From Thauera sp. 2A1 (lineage in GTDB: Bacteria > Pseudomonadota > Gammaproteobacteria > Burkholderiales > Rhodocyclaceae): 64,000 nt of DNA. Under the pieces are notes generated by a model that saw only the letters and a list, made by a program, of their open reading frames with translations, did no database searches and was not told where the DNA came from. The DNA lies in contig NZ_SSXV01000020.1 in the NCBI RefSeq assembly GCF_009469595.2, positions 28,161 through 92,160 on the forward strand. The letters run 5' to 3'. Positions 51,594 through 60,213 of the stretch are shown piece by piece (within the stretch, counting starts at the first letter, position 1; the number at the start of each line of letters is the position of its first letter). The position numbers and the translations under genes are program-made.

Positions 51594-51713
51594 ACGCGCT
51601 GGTGGCCGTGCGCCGCCTGGCCGGCTGCGTCACGGCGGCGCCGCGTGGGCGCCAGACCAGCCGAATCTGCGGCCGATGCGGCGGAGCGGCCATGCCGTCG
51701 GGCGGCCTGCGCC

Positions 51714-53090
51714 TCAGTTGATAGGTGACGAGACCGGCCCCACCGATCGCGACGGCTGGCGCATCAGCACGAATTCCTCGGCCGCCGTCGGATGGACGGC
51801 GAGGGTGCGATCGAAATCGCGCTTGGTGGCGCCGCAGGTCATGGCGACGGCAAGGCTCTGCACGATTTCCGGGGCGTCGGCACCGATCATGTGGATGCCC
51901 AGCACACGCTCGCTGAGGCCGTCGACCACCAGTTTCATGTAGCTGCGCGCGTCGCTGCCGGCGAAGGCCGTCTTCATCGGCCGGAAGTCCGCCTCGTACA
52001 CATCCACCGGACCGAGCTTCATGGCGTCGGCCTCCGACAGGCCGACCGTGGCGATCGGCGGATCGGTGAACACCGCGCTGGCCACGGTGCGATGGTCAAC
52101 CCGGACGTGCCTGCCGCCGAACTCGGTGTCGGCGAAGGCGCGGCCTTCGGCGATGGCCACCGGCGTCAGGTTGACGCGGTCGGTCACGTCACCGATCGCC
52201 CAGATGCCGGGCGCGCTGCTGCGGCTGTCGGCATCCACCGCGACGGCGCCGCCGGCGGTGAGGCGCACACCCGCTTCCTCCAGCCCCAGGCCCGCGGTGT
52301 TCGGTCGCCGGCCGGTGGCGTTGAGCGCGGCGTCGGCGGTCAGCACCGAGCCATCGGCACGCTGCAGCGCAAAGCCCGACTCGCCGCGCTGCAGTGCCTT
52401 CAGCCCCACGCCGGCTGCCAGCGTGATGCCGCGCGCTTCGAGCGCCTGCGCCAGCCGCGTGCGCAGGTCGGTATCGAAGCCGCGCAGCGGATGGGTGGCG
52501 CGGTAGGCGACGGTGACCTTCGACCCCAGCCCCGCCAGGATGCTGGCGAACTCCATGGCGATGTAGCCGCCGCCGATGACGAGCAGCGACTTTGGCACCT
52601 CGCGCAGGTTCAGCACGTCGTTGGACGTCATCGCCAGCTCGAGCCCGGGCAGGGCGTCGTGCGCCGGCGCGCCGCCGGTGGCGATCAGGATGCGACCCGC
52701 GCGCAGCGTGCGCCCGTCGATGTCGACCGTATCGGGGGCCAGCAAGCGGGCGCGGCCGAGTGCCAGCTCGACGCCGCCGTCGGCCAGCATCTTGCGGTAG
52801 ATGCCTTCCAGGCGATCGATCTCGCGCGCCTTGGCGTCCGCCCAGCGCGACATCTCGAAGCGGCCGCTGACGTCGGTCCAGCCGTAGCCTGACGCCTCCT
52901 GCAGCGCCTGGGCGTACCCGGCGGCGTACATCATCAGCTTCTTCGGCACGCAGCCGCGGATCACGCAGGTGCCGCCGACGCGGTCGGCCTCGGCGATCAG
53001 CACGCGCGCGCCATGTGCCGCCGCCCGCCGCGACGCCGCCACACCGCCGGAACCGGCGCCGATGACGATCAGATCGAATTGCTCGCTCAC
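51714..53090 (-). CDS. gor: Glutathione-disulfide reductase
   Basis: 458 residues. FAD loop GAGSGGVAASRRAA, redox pair GGTCVIRGCVPKK (Cys 42, Cys 47), NADPH domain VIGGGYIAMEFASILAGLGSKVTVAYRATHPLR with the basic residues that favour NADPH, and C-terminal HPTAAEEFV with the active-site His-Glu. It reduces GSSG with NADPH. It stands alone and is flanked by pirin/DoxX/YceI redox genes. Confidence 0.95.
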   Translation of the reverse strand: MSEQFDLIVIGAGSGGVAASRRAAAHGARVLIAEADRVGGTCVIRGCVPKKLMMYAAGYAQALQEASGYGWTDVSGRFEMSRWADAKAREIDRLEGIYRKMLADGGVELALGRARLLAPDTVDIDGRTLRAGRILIATGGAPAHDALPGLELAMTSNDVLNLREVPKSLLVIGGGYIAMEFASILAGLGSKVTVAYRATHPLRGFDTDLRTRLAQALEARGITLAAGVGLKALQRGESGFALQRADGSVLTADAALNATGRRPNTAGLGLEEAGVRLTAGGAVAVDADSRSSAPGIWAIGDVTDRVNLTPVAIAEGRAFADTEFGGRHVRVDHRTVASAVFTDPPIATVGLSEADAMKLGPVDVYEADFRPMKTAFAGSDARSYMKLVVDGLSERVLGIHMIGADAPEIVQSLAVAMTCGATKRDFDRTLAVHPTAAEEFVLMRQPSRSVGPVSSPIN

Positions 53091-53517
53091 TCGGGGTCTC
53101 CTTTACACTCCAGCCGTGGATGCGCGAAACCGGCTGGGCCCATGACCGATAGCCGGCTGTCAGAGTGGGGTGCCAGCGTGGGCGGGGCATGGACCACACC
53201 AACCATCCACGGGCCGGCCGGGAAACCGGTCGGCCATCCACCGACGCTTGTGCTTGCCCGCCACACCAGGGGTGCGCGCCGGTCTCATTTTCCGGCATGT
53301 ATCGGCTGCCTCGGAATCCCTAACTCCGGTCGAAGGGGCGCGTCCCTACCTGATTCGCGCGGCGCGCACCGCCCGCAGTCTATGCCGAACGGCGCCGCGA
53401 TGTCAGCGCTTGTCTCGCATAGCGACTGGCGCGGCAGGGCGACCCATCGCCGGCGCAGGTGGCGAAGCTGGCTGCGACGGCAGCGTGGCGAAGTGCGGGT
53501 CGTCTCCCTTCTCGACA
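53091..53517. other. Non-coding stretch between gor and the DUF1345 gene
   Basis: 427 bp with no supported gene. It contains repeat copy R1 near 53308-53372 of the GGGGCGCGTCCCTACC family. Nothing else recognisable. Confidence 0.6.
53308..53372 (+). repeat. Interspersed repeat R1 (GGGGCGCGTCCCTACC family)
   Basis: Shares ATCGGCTGCCT and GGGGCGCGTCCCTACC with copy R2 and the core also with R3. The three copies lie between genes in a 2-kb region. Confidence 0.65.
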
Positions 53518-54216
53518 TCAGGCGAGGCTGCCGGCGAACACATTTACCGCGAGGGCCAGCACGACGAGGTTGAACGCGAAGGACAGCACCCCGTGCGTCA
53601 GCGTCAGGCGCCGCAGATGGCGGTTGGCGACGGCCACGTCCGACACCTGCGACGTCATGCCGATGACGAGCGAGAAGTAGAGGAAGTCCAGGTAGTCCGG
53701 CTCCTTGTCGCCGGGGAACAGCAGGCCGCGGCGGGGTTCGTGTTCCTCGTCGCGCAGGCCGTAGTAGACATGCGCGTAATGCAGCGCGAACACCGTCTGC
53801 AGCAGCAGCCAGGCCGACGCCAGCGATGCCATCGACAGTGCGAGGTAGCCCCAGCGGACCATTCCGTGCAACGCGCGGCTGGTGCCGACCGCCTGCGCCA
53901 CGGCGATGACGCTGGCGCAGGCCGCGACGGTGGCGAACACGAACAGCGCCGCTGCGCCCGGGTCGATCCACTGCGCGCGGCGGCGCGTCGCCTGCGCGTC
54001 CAGGCCGGCGATCCAGTGCCAGGTGATGCCGAAGTACATCCCGCTGTAGGCCAGCCAGCCGACCAGCCAGGGAAACTCATCGCTGGGCAGCGCGCCGCGC
54101 GTGACCGCCAGCATGGCGAGCGCTGCGGCGACGAGCGCCAGGCCCTGCCGCTGCAGCGCGCTCAGCCGCACCGACCAGTGCAGGCCATACAGGGGATGGG
54201 AGACGGGTTGCGGCAT
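53518..54216 (-). CDS. DUF1345 membrane protein
   Basis: 232 residues from ATG 54216. About five membrane segments. Family stretches: YSGMYFGITWHWIAGLD, ALHYAHVYYGLRDEEHE and PDYLDFLYFSLVIGMTSQVSDVAVANRHLRRLTLTHGVLSFAFNLVVLALAVN, the last being the hallmark of DUF1345 and similar to a channel-like pore helix. Function unknown. Confidence 0.88.
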   Translation of the reverse strand: MPQPVSHPLYGLHWSVRLSALQRQGLALVAAALAMLAVTRGALPSDEFPWLVGWLAYSGMYFGITWHWIAGLDAQATRRRAQWIDPGAAALFVFATVAACASVIAVAQAVGTSRALHGMVRWGYLALSMASLASAWLLLQTVFALHYAHVYYGLRDEEHEPRRGLLFPGDKEPDYLDFLYFSLVIGMTSQVSDVAVANRHLRRLTLTHGVLSFAFNLVVLALAVNVFAGSLA

Positions 54217-54341
54217 GGCGGTCCTGTGGATGTGCGAAGCGTGTTGCCGGCCAAGCGGCCGGCTTTCCCCCAAGCAGCTTGGGACCGGCACCCGCCGTCC
54301 CGACGTCGATGGGTGAGCGCGGCTTCTCAACACTTCGGCCT

Positions 54342-54413
54342 TGATCGGCTGCCTAAGAGTAGCTATCGCCGGTCATCGGGGCGCGTCCCTACCGGTTTCG
54401 CACCGCGCTCACG
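54342..54413 (+). repeat. Interspersed repeat R2
   Basis: Contains CGGTCATCGGGGCGCGTCCCTACCGG followed by TTTCGCACCGCGCTCAC; nearly identical to R3 over ~40 bp. Confidence 0.7.
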
Positions 54414-54525
54414 GGATTCAGTGTAGTCGATGGCCTCGTGTGCGTTTGCGATCGCAAAGAAACAGGCGGGCATGTCCGGCACTACGACGCCGAATGCCTG
54501 CGTGTCGTCGCCGGGGTGGCCGAGA

Positions 54526-54549
54526 TGTCCAAAGTGGCTACAATGGACA
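54526..54549. promoter_or_regulatory. Operator/promoter of the Phd-RelE pair
   Basis: TGTCCA-N12-TGGACA inverted repeat overlapping a TACAAT -10 box (54539-54544), 29 bp before the antitoxin start. The overlap of palindrome and -10 fits autorepression. Confidence 0.6.
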
Positions 54550-54577
54550 TCATCAAACGAGCCCCAGGGGAATGGTC

Positions 54578-54892
54578 ATGAAAGTCATGTCGGCGCGCGA
54601 CGCCAAGAACCGGTTTGGAGAGTTTCTCGATGCTGCGCGGCGGGAGCCTGTCGTCGTGACCCGGAACGACCGCCCCGTCGGGATCATGATCTCCATCGAG
54701 GATGCGGCCGATACGCTGCTTCCGGAGTTCCTGCTCGACAAGGACCCCGGCTACGACGGCTGGCTTTTCGATAAGGTGTCGGCCACGCTTGCGCGGGTCA
54801 ATTCCGGGGAAGCCCGTGTTCACGGCCACGATGATGCGATGGCGCAGTTGCGTGAACGGCTGCGCGCCCGTACGTCCGGCAAGACCGCGTAA
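54578..54892 (+). CDS. Antitoxin, Phd/YefM family
   Basis: 104 residues from ATG 54578 (an in-frame ATG at 54572 is also possible). MKVMSARDAKNRFGEFLDAARREPVVVTRNDRPVGIMIS is the Phd/YefM DNA-binding fold. The C-terminal half, rich in charged residues, would wrap the toxin. The toxin starts 2 bp downstream. A small autonomous module. Confidence 0.92.
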   Translation: MKVMSARDAKNRFGEFLDAARREPVVVTRNDRPVGIMISIEDAADTLLPEFLLDKDPGYDGWLFDKVSATLARVNSGEARVHGHDDAMAQLRERLRARTSGKTA

Positions 54893-54894
54893 GG

Positions 54895-55179
54895 ATGCGG
54901 ATCGTCTGGACTGAAGAGGCGCTCGACGACCTCGAGGAAATCCTCGCCTACTACTACCATCAAGCGGGCCCGGCCACCGCTGCCGCGGTTCAGCACAGGA
55001 TCGTCGCGGAAGTCGAAGCCCTGCGAACATTTCCCGAGCGAATCCGTGCGAGCGACCGCGTGCCCGGCGCGCGCGAGCTCGTGGTCCGGCGTCTGCCCTA
55101 TGTCGTCTTCGTGAAAGTTTCGGCGGACGGGGTTGTCGTGTTGAACGTCGTGCACACGGCTCGCAAGTTTCCAAGCTAG
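54895..55179 (+). CDS. Toxin, RelE/ParE family
   Basis: 94 residues. MRIVWTEEALDDLEEILAYYYHQAGPATAAAVQHRIVAEVEAL and RELVVRRLPYVVFVKVSADGVVVLNVVHTARKFP match the RelE/ParE superfamily, including the C-terminal 'V(L)xVxHxxR' strand. Either mRNA cleavage or gyrase poisoning is possible. Partner of the preceding Phd antitoxin. Confidence 0.92.
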   Translation: MRIVWTEEALDDLEEILAYYYHQAGPATAAAVQHRIVAEVEALRTFPERIRASDRVPGARELVVRRLPYVVFVKVSADGVVVLNVVHTARKFPS

Positions 55180-55209
55180 CGGACGATTGCTCGCGGGCGA
55201 GTCCGATCG

Positions 55210-55275
55210 CGGGAGGAGTCGCCATCGTCGGTCACAGGGGCGCGTCCCTACCGGTTTCGCGCCGCGCTCACCCGT
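55210..55275 (+). repeat. Interspersed repeat R3
   Basis: Contains CGGTCACAGGGGCGCGTCCCTACCGG then TTTCGCGCCGCGCTCACCC; sits directly between the Phd/RelE and HigBA modules. Confidence 0.7.
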
Positions 55276-55303
55276 CGAGGATACGCGCGGCTTGCGGCGG
55301 CCT

Positions 55304-55753
55304 TCAAGCGCGAGCCTTCTGTGGCCGATCGCCGTCACCCGGCTCGGCGGCGATCAAGGGTTCGCCGGACCGGGGCAAGGCGTACTGGGCGTACCGGGGT
55401 TTGGCGGTCGACGACAGCGGCGAAACCTCGGCATCAAGCCGAGCACCGAGTTCGGCTGCAGTGGTTTCAAGGTCGTACTGGTTTTGCAGATTCATCCAGA
55501 ACGCAGCCTCCATGCGGAAGAAGCGACCAAGGCGAAGCGCCGTGTCGGCCGTGATGCCGCGTGTGCCCATGCAAATTTCGTCGATGCGTCGCTGCGGCAC
55601 GCCGATGGCCTTCGCCACCCGATAGCGCGTGATGCCCAGCGTTTCGATGAAGTCGTGCAGCAGTACTTCACCTGGGTGGACGGCGGGCAGGCGCTCGCCC
55701 GTGCTCACGTCCGACAGGTCGAGGCCGGGTAGGTCGTCGCGATCGATGGTCAT
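55304..55753 (-). CDS. higA: HigA-family antitoxin
   Basis: 149 residues. LPAVHPGEVLLHDFIETLGITRYRVAKAIGVPQRRIDEICMGTRGITADTALRLGRFFRMEAAFWMNLQNQYDLE is the HigA/VapA helix-turn-helix. The C-terminal ~50 residues are longer than usual for HigA (~100 aa) and rich in Pro/Ala. It follows the HigB gene by 14 bp. Confidence 0.92.
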   Translation of the reverse strand: MTIDRDDLPGLDLSDVSTGERLPAVHPGEVLLHDFIETLGITRYRVAKAIGVPQRRIDEICMGTRGITADTALRLGRFFRMEAAFWMNLQNQYDLETTAAELGARLDAEVSPLSSTAKPRYAQYALPRSGEPLIAAEPGDGDRPQKARA

Positions 55754-55767
55754 TGAACTTCTCCAGG

Positions 55768-56049
55768 TCAGTGGTAATCGACGAGCACCACGTCGAACGC
55801 TTGTCCGTCATTCCATCGGAACACGATGCGCCACTGATCGTTGATCCGGATCGAATGACACCCCGTGCGATCGCCGCGCAGCGCCTCGAGCCGGTTGCCG
55901 GGCGGAATCCGCAATGAATCGAGCTGGGTCGCGGCATCGATCTGCTTCAACTTGCGCCGCGCAACAGACTGGATCTCGACGGGCAGGCGGCGGACTTGAA
56001 ATCCGGCGAAGATGGCTGCAGTGTCCTTGTCACCGAACGAATGGATCAT
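55768..56049 (-). CDS. higB: HigB-family mRNA interferase toxin
   Basis: 93 residues. MIHSFGDKDTAAIFAGFQVRRLPVEIQSVARRKLKQIDAATQLDSLRIPPGNRLEALRGDRTGCHSIRINDQWRIVFRW is a textbook HigB. It cleaves mRNA at the ribosome. It is first in the operon, before higA, with a palindrome just upstream. Confidence 0.94.
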   Translation of the reverse strand: MIHSFGDKDTAAIFAGFQVRRLPVEIQSVARRKLKQIDAATQLDSLRIPPGNRLEALRGDRTGCHSIRINDQWRIVFRWNDGQAFDVVLVDYH

Positions 56050-56058
56050 GGTTGATGG

Positions 56059-56073
56059 TAACGACGGTCGTTA
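56059..56073. promoter_or_regulatory. higBA operator palindrome
   Basis: TAACGAC-G-GTCGTTA, a perfect 15-bp palindrome 10 bp before the higB start. Confidence 0.65.
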
Positions 56074-56345
56074 GTATCTGCAAGCGTTAGTAAAGTTCCA
56101 CCACCCCCGACTACAAGGCTGTCAGTCGAGGCCGATGCGGCTGCGATTCCGGACTATGCTTCAGCCGTGCGCGCCGCGCTCACACCTTGACGTCTACCGC
56201 AGCGCCTACGCCGCGCTCCGCATCAACGGCCAGCGCAACTGGGATGGCAATGGGGCAGAGCTTGGCGCGGGCCCCCTCAGTCGTGGCTCGCCGTCCCAAG
56301 AGAGGGGACGGCGACGTAACCCATGTGATGAGTCATCTGCTGCCG

Positions 56346-56693
56346 TCAGCGACCATCCAGTTCGGCCAGCGCAGCTTGTCGGATGGCTTCGGTCACCCAC
56401 TGATTAAGGCTTTGTCCGTGCGCTGCGGCGGCAATTGAGGCTGCCTCGTGGGTTTCCGGATCCAGCCGTAAGGAAAACTTGCCCGAGAACTGCCGCTGCG
56501 GTTCGATACCCCGGCGTTCGCAGGCGTCGAGGAACACGCGCAGAGAGATCGCGCCCTCGCGCTGCAAACCCTCCACGTCTGCGGCGTAGAAGTCGGCTCC
56601 GCCATTCAGGCTGACGAACTCACCGCGGAACATCTGAATCTCCGGGTCGTACGCGATAACCGCCTGATAGCCGTCGATCATCATCGTGTTCAT
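56346..56693 (-). CDS. hicB: HicB-family antitoxin
   Basis: 115 residues from ATG 56693. The N-terminal HicB fold, MIDGYQAVIAYDPEIQMFRGEFVSLNGGADFYAADVEGLQREGAISLRVFLDACERRGIEPQ, is followed by a ribbon-helix-helix SGKFSLRLDPETHEAASIAAAAHGQSLNQWVTEAI. Start and hicA stop overlap by four bases. Confidence 0.93.
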   Translation of the reverse strand: MNTMMIDGYQAVIAYDPEIQMFRGEFVSLNGGADFYAADVEGLQREGAISLRVFLDACERRGIEPQRQFSGKFSLRLDPETHEAASIAAAAHGQSLNQWVTEAIRQAALAELDGR

Positions 56694-56944
56694 GGCTTCA
56701 CTCCATTTTCCTCGAGCCATTTTCGAATTGCTGCAACGGCACCCTTGTCGGTGTCCGACGACGGGTGAGGGCGATGAAACACCCGGACGAGGCCGAAAAG
56801 AAAAACCTCTACCCGAGATCCCTCGCGTTCCGCGATTTCCGCACCAAGCTCTCTCAGCAGCGCCTCGATGTCTGTCCAACGGACATTTCCCGAGACAGGC
56901 CGGGCGAAGATCAGTTCCAGGGTGCGCTGATGCTTGCGTCTCAT
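56690..56944 (-). CDS. hicA: HicA-family mRNA interferase toxin
   Basis: 84 residues. RRKHQRTLELIFARPVSGNVRWTDIEALLRELGAEIAEREGSRVEVFLFGLVRVFHRPHP matches HicA, with the C-terminal His of the double-stranded-RBD-like fold (FHRPHP). Toxin-first order, overlapping hicB by ATGA. Confidence 0.93.
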   Translation of the reverse strand: MRRKHQRTLELIFARPVSGNVRWTDIEALLRELGAEIAEREGSRVEVFLFGLVRVFHRPHPSSDTDKGAVAAIRKWLEENGVKP

Positions 56945-57273
56945 GAGTTATGGTAGCAAAAAACGGTATCAAGAAAAGGTCAAGTTGGCATTGCCTGGCG
57001 CCCTTGAGCGCTCACGCGGCGTACCCCGTCTCGCCGTCGCGCCGCGCCTGGCCCAGTGCCACCAGCGTGTCCAGTACTTCGGCTACGCGCGTGGCGCGGG
57101 CGCCGGTGTAGCGGCGGGCGAGGGCTTCGGCGGTGATCGGGGCGGGGGCGGCGGCGAGCTGGGCGCGCAGGGCTTGAACTTGTTCGGGCAGGGTTTTGGG
57201 CCAGGGGGTTTTCGCCGCCTTGGCGGCGCCGCGCGGGGCGGGCGCCACGTCCTCGCCGTCGCCGGCGTCGCCC

Positions 57274-57300
57274 CGTAGGGCGGGCTTCAGCCCGCCATCG
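57274..57300 (+). repeat. REP-like palindrome inside the RM pseudogene, first half
   Basis: GTAGGGCGGGCTTCAGCCCGCC, the same palindrome as between aminotransferase and pckG. Confidence 0.8.
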
Positions 57301-57342
57301 CCGCCCGTCGTGGCGTCATCGTGCGCGATGTCCAGCGTGGGT

Positions 57343-57367
57343 TGGCGGGTTGAAACCCGCCCTACGG
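57343..57367 (-). repeat. REP-like palindrome inside the RM pseudogene, second half
   Basis: GGCGGGTTGAAACCCGCCCTAC, inverted relative to the copy at 57274. The pair and the DNA between encode an in-frame insert (GRVSTRQPTLDIAHDDATTGGDGGLKPALRG). Confidence 0.8.
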
Positions 57368-59022
57368 GGGCCGTGTCGGTGCCGGGGGCAGTGGCCGCGC
57401 CGGGGTTCTGGAATTCGGGGCGCAGCCAGCGGATGTGGCCGCGGGCTTCTTCGGCGGCGCGTTCGGCGTTGAGCGCGACCAGGCGCGACAGCAGTTCCTC
57501 TTCGGCGGCGGCCTGCTCGGGGGCCTTGTCGGCCAGCGGCAGGGTGGCGCCGGGGCGGCCGACCAGGGCAGGGGCGAGGTCGGACCAGCCGTAGGCGGCG
57601 AGGACCGCGGCGTCGAGGCGGTCGTGCAGTTCGCGCAGCACCGACACCAGGCCCTGTTCATGGATCGTCTTTTCCTTCGCGTTCAGCGCCTCGCCGTGGC
57701 GCAGCTTTTCGAGCACGTTGTACATGCCGGTGAGCGTCAGCGTGGGGTGGGCTGCCTGTTGCCGCTTGCGGTGGGCGTCGAGTTCCTCGGCGAGCGCGCG
57801 GATTTCGGTTTGCTGGTCGGCGTTGGCGGCGGGGAAAGGGAAGGGCTCGGAGCAGCGCGACTTGTTGTAGCGCGGGTCGTTGCCGACGCCGAGACGGCCG
57901 CCGGCCGAGAGCGCCCACAAGGTATGAACGCGGCTGGACAGCAGGCCCAGTGCGACGGCGTCGGGCACGGCGACATTGACCAGCATGTTGTCCGGCAGGA
58001 TGTCCGCATCGAGAAACTGGAAAGTGCGGTGCTTCGTCGTTTCAACGGTGGCGATATAGCGCGGCAGGCCGGCGAGGTAGCGGCGCAGTTCCTGCCGCGG
58101 TTCATGTCCTGCCACAGGCCGCCGACGAGTGGGACAAGAGCTTCAGGCGTGGCTTCGCATTCCTGCAGCAGGCCCTTGAAACTGTCGCGCGGCAGCAGGC
58201 CGACGTCTTCCGCGAACATCGTGAACAGGCTGCGCATCAGGAGGGCGGCGACGGTCTCCGAGGCGTGGCTGCCTTCCAGGCTGCGCGCCAGCTTTGCAAG
58301 CAGGTCGGCCACTTCGCGGGTGACGCGGGCGCTGTGGCGGGTGGGGTCGAGTGCCAGCGGGTCGAGCCAGACCTTGAGCAGGCGCGCGCGGATGGCCTCG
58401 TCGCGCAGGTCTTCGAGCCCGATGCGGTGGCTGCGCACGTTGGGGAAGGGCACGTAGGTGGCGCCCGAGCGGCTGAACTCGGCATACAGCTCGATCGAGC
58501 GGCCGACGTCGGTGACGACGAGAAAGGGCGGCCGGCTCTCGCCGGCGGGCAGCGCGCGGGCGTAGGCCTCGGCCTGGCCGCGGGCGCGCAGCATGGCGTT
58601 GTCCCAGCGCCCGGAGCCGAGCGTCTGGCCGGTCTGCTTGGCCTCGCAGACGAAGGCGCCGCGGCGGTAGAGGTCGATGAAGCCGCGCGACTTGCTGCCG
58701 TCGCCATGGCGGAAATCGACGCGGCGCTCGAACATGTAGGCGTTGTCCTCATGCCCGTCGCGCGCCGGCTCCGGGCGCGGCAGCGCGAGCAGCTCGCACA
58801 GCTCGGTGAGGAAGAGCTGGTAGTTGGCGCGCTCGGTGCCGCTGGCGTGCTGCCAGCACGCGATGAAGGCGTCGATGGCGGCGGGCGTGGGCAATTCAGG
58901 ATGGGCGGCGGGGCTGGAGACGGTGGAGTCCACGGGCGCGGGCCTTGGATGGGGATCCGCCGATTATACGGAGAGCATGCAGGCGGACGCCGCCGCCGGC
59001 TTCCGGTGCAGGTCTCCGTTCG

Positions 59023-59352
59023 CTATGACTCGCGGCTGCGATGACTCTCGGGGCGTCCGCCGTCCGCGGCGAACTGGGCTGGCAGGTCTCTTGCGCCGTG
59101 CAGGATGCGTACCACGAGAACGTCCGTGCCGTTGGTCTCGAAGAAGATCAAGTAGTTCCCGTGAGCACAGGAGCGGATGCCGTCACCCAGTTCTGGGCGC
59201 AGGCGGTAGCCCGGTGGATTGAGCAAGATGCGCTGGCACTGCTGGCGCAATTCCTGCACGAAGGTGATCGCCCGACGCGGATTGTCAGTGGCGATGTAAT
59301 CGGCGATGGATTCGAGATCCTGCTCGGCCAGTGGGGTGAGGCGCAGGCGCAT
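59023..59352 (-). CDS. parE: ParE-family toxin
   Basis: 109 residues. MRLRLTPLAEQDLESIADYIATDNPRRAITFVQELRQQCQRILLNPPGYRLRPELGDGIRSCAHGNYLIFFETNGTDVLVVRILHGARDLPAQF is a clear ParE. The last ~15 residues are an unusual extension. Start overlaps the parD stop by one base. Confidence 0.93.
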   Translation of the reverse strand: MRLRLTPLAEQDLESIADYIATDNPRRAITFVQELRQQCQRILLNPPGYRLRPELGDGIRSCAHGNYLIFFETNGTDVLVVRILHGARDLPAQFAADGGRPESHRSRES

Positions 59353-59606
59353 CAGCGTCCCTGGCCGGCGTATTTGGCCTCGAGTCGATCGAACACCGCG
59401 TCGGCAGACTTGGGTTCGCCACTGCCCCGGCCCGCCGCGATCTCGGCCCGCAGGGCGTCGAGTTCAAGCTGCCGGCGCTGCTCGCCTTCCTCCAGCAGGC
59501 GCAAGCCCGCACGGACCACTTCGCTTGCGTTGTTGAAGCGCCCCGTTTGCACCTGCTCCCGTACGAAGCGCTCGAAATGACTGCCCAAGGCAACACTGGT
59601 CGGCAT
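59352..59606 (-). CDS. parD: ParD-family antitoxin
   Basis: 84 residues. MPTSVALGSHFERFVREQVQTGRFNNASEVVRAGLRLLEEGEQRRQLELDALRAEIAAG is the ParD ribbon-helix-helix with its toxin-binding tail. It is first in the module, with an AT-rich promoter upstream. Confidence 0.94.
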   Translation of the reverse strand: MPTSVALGSHFERFVREQVQTGRFNNASEVVRAGLRLLEEGEQRRQLELDALRAEIAAGRGSGEPKSADAVFDRLEAKYAGQGR

Positions 59607-59620
59607 GATCGTGGTCTCGA

Positions 59621-59642
59621 TAATAGTTAATAACAGTTATTA
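59621..59642. promoter_or_regulatory. parDE operator/promoter
   Basis: TAATAGTTAATAACAGTTATTA: nested inverted repeats (TAATA...TATTA) in an AT island 15 bp before the parD start. Confidence 0.55.
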
Positions 59643-59793
59643 AAGTGCTGCTTATCGTCTTCGTCAATCATGTCCCGGCGGTCCTGCCCGGCGGATCCTG
59701 GATCCTCGCAGGGATAGCCATCGCCGAGCACGAACGGGAGTGGTCTACAGTGAAAGTCCGAGGGCTGGCAGCCCCGGATGGAGGAGAGCAATC

Positions 59794-60213
59794 ATGCAGG
59801 TCCAACCCTATCTGAACTTCGGCGGCCGCTGCGAAGAGGCGCTGGGCTTCTACCGGGCCGCGCTCGGCGCGGAAGTCGAGATGCTGATGCGCTTCCGCGA
59901 AAGCCCTGACGAGCCGCCACCCGGGACGATCCCCGCCGGCTGGGGCGACAAGGTGATGCACGCCAGCGTGCGCATCGGCGATTCGGTGGTGATGGCGTCC
60001 GACGGCGGCTGCACCGACAAGCCGGGCTTTGCGGGCTTTTCGCTGACGTTGTCGGTGGCCGACTCCGCCGAGGCCGAACGCCGCTTCGCCGCGCTGGCAG
60101 ACGGCGGCCAGGTGCTGATGCCGCTGGGCGAAACCTTCTTCGCGACCAGCTTCGGCATGCTGGCCGACCGCTTCGGCGTGCAGTGGATGGTGATCGCGAT
60201 GAAGGAGGGCTAG
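59794..60213 (+). CDS. VOC/PhnB-like glyoxalase-fold protein
   Basis: 139 residues from ATG 59794. MQVQPYLNFGGRCEEALGFYRAALGAEVEMLMRF, then FSLTLSVADSAEAERRFAALADGGQVLMPLGETFFATSFGMLADRFGVQWMV match the PhnB/3-demethylubiquinone-like VOC group. Metal ligands typical of active glyoxalases are sparse. Function unassigned. The last four bases overlap the convergent aminotransferase gene. Confidence 0.9.
   Translation: MQVQPYLNFGGRCEEALGFYRAALGAEVEMLMRFRESPDEPPPGTIPAGWGDKVMHASVRIGDSVVMASDGGCTDKPGFAGFSLTLSVADSAEAERRFAALADGGQVLMPLGETFFATSFGMLADRFGVQWMVIAMKEG

Larger units (their letters stand above)
57012..58933 (-). pseudogene. Type IIG-like restriction-modification gene, methylase core deleted
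   Basis: The 5' half (58933 to ~58110) encodes the N-terminal nuclease/helical region: NYQLFLTELCELLALPRPEP, RRGAFVCEAKQTGQ, FLVVTDVGRSIELYAEFSRSG, LFTMFAEDVGLLP and ALVPLVGGLWQDMN. The 3' half (~58115 to 57012), in another frame, starts PRQELRRYLAGLPRYIATVETTKHRTFQFLD and continues with the specificity region and C-terminal helix bundle. In full-length members an N6-adenine methylase of several hundred residues with an NPPY motif lies between; it is absent. The join is a deletion plus frameshift. The gene is dead as a methylase. Confidence 0.8.

Noticed and set aside
56304..56334. A further GTAACC that might be a fourth SigF promoter
   Set aside because: The position 16 bases downstream does not read CGAA, and it does not lead into a gene on that strand.
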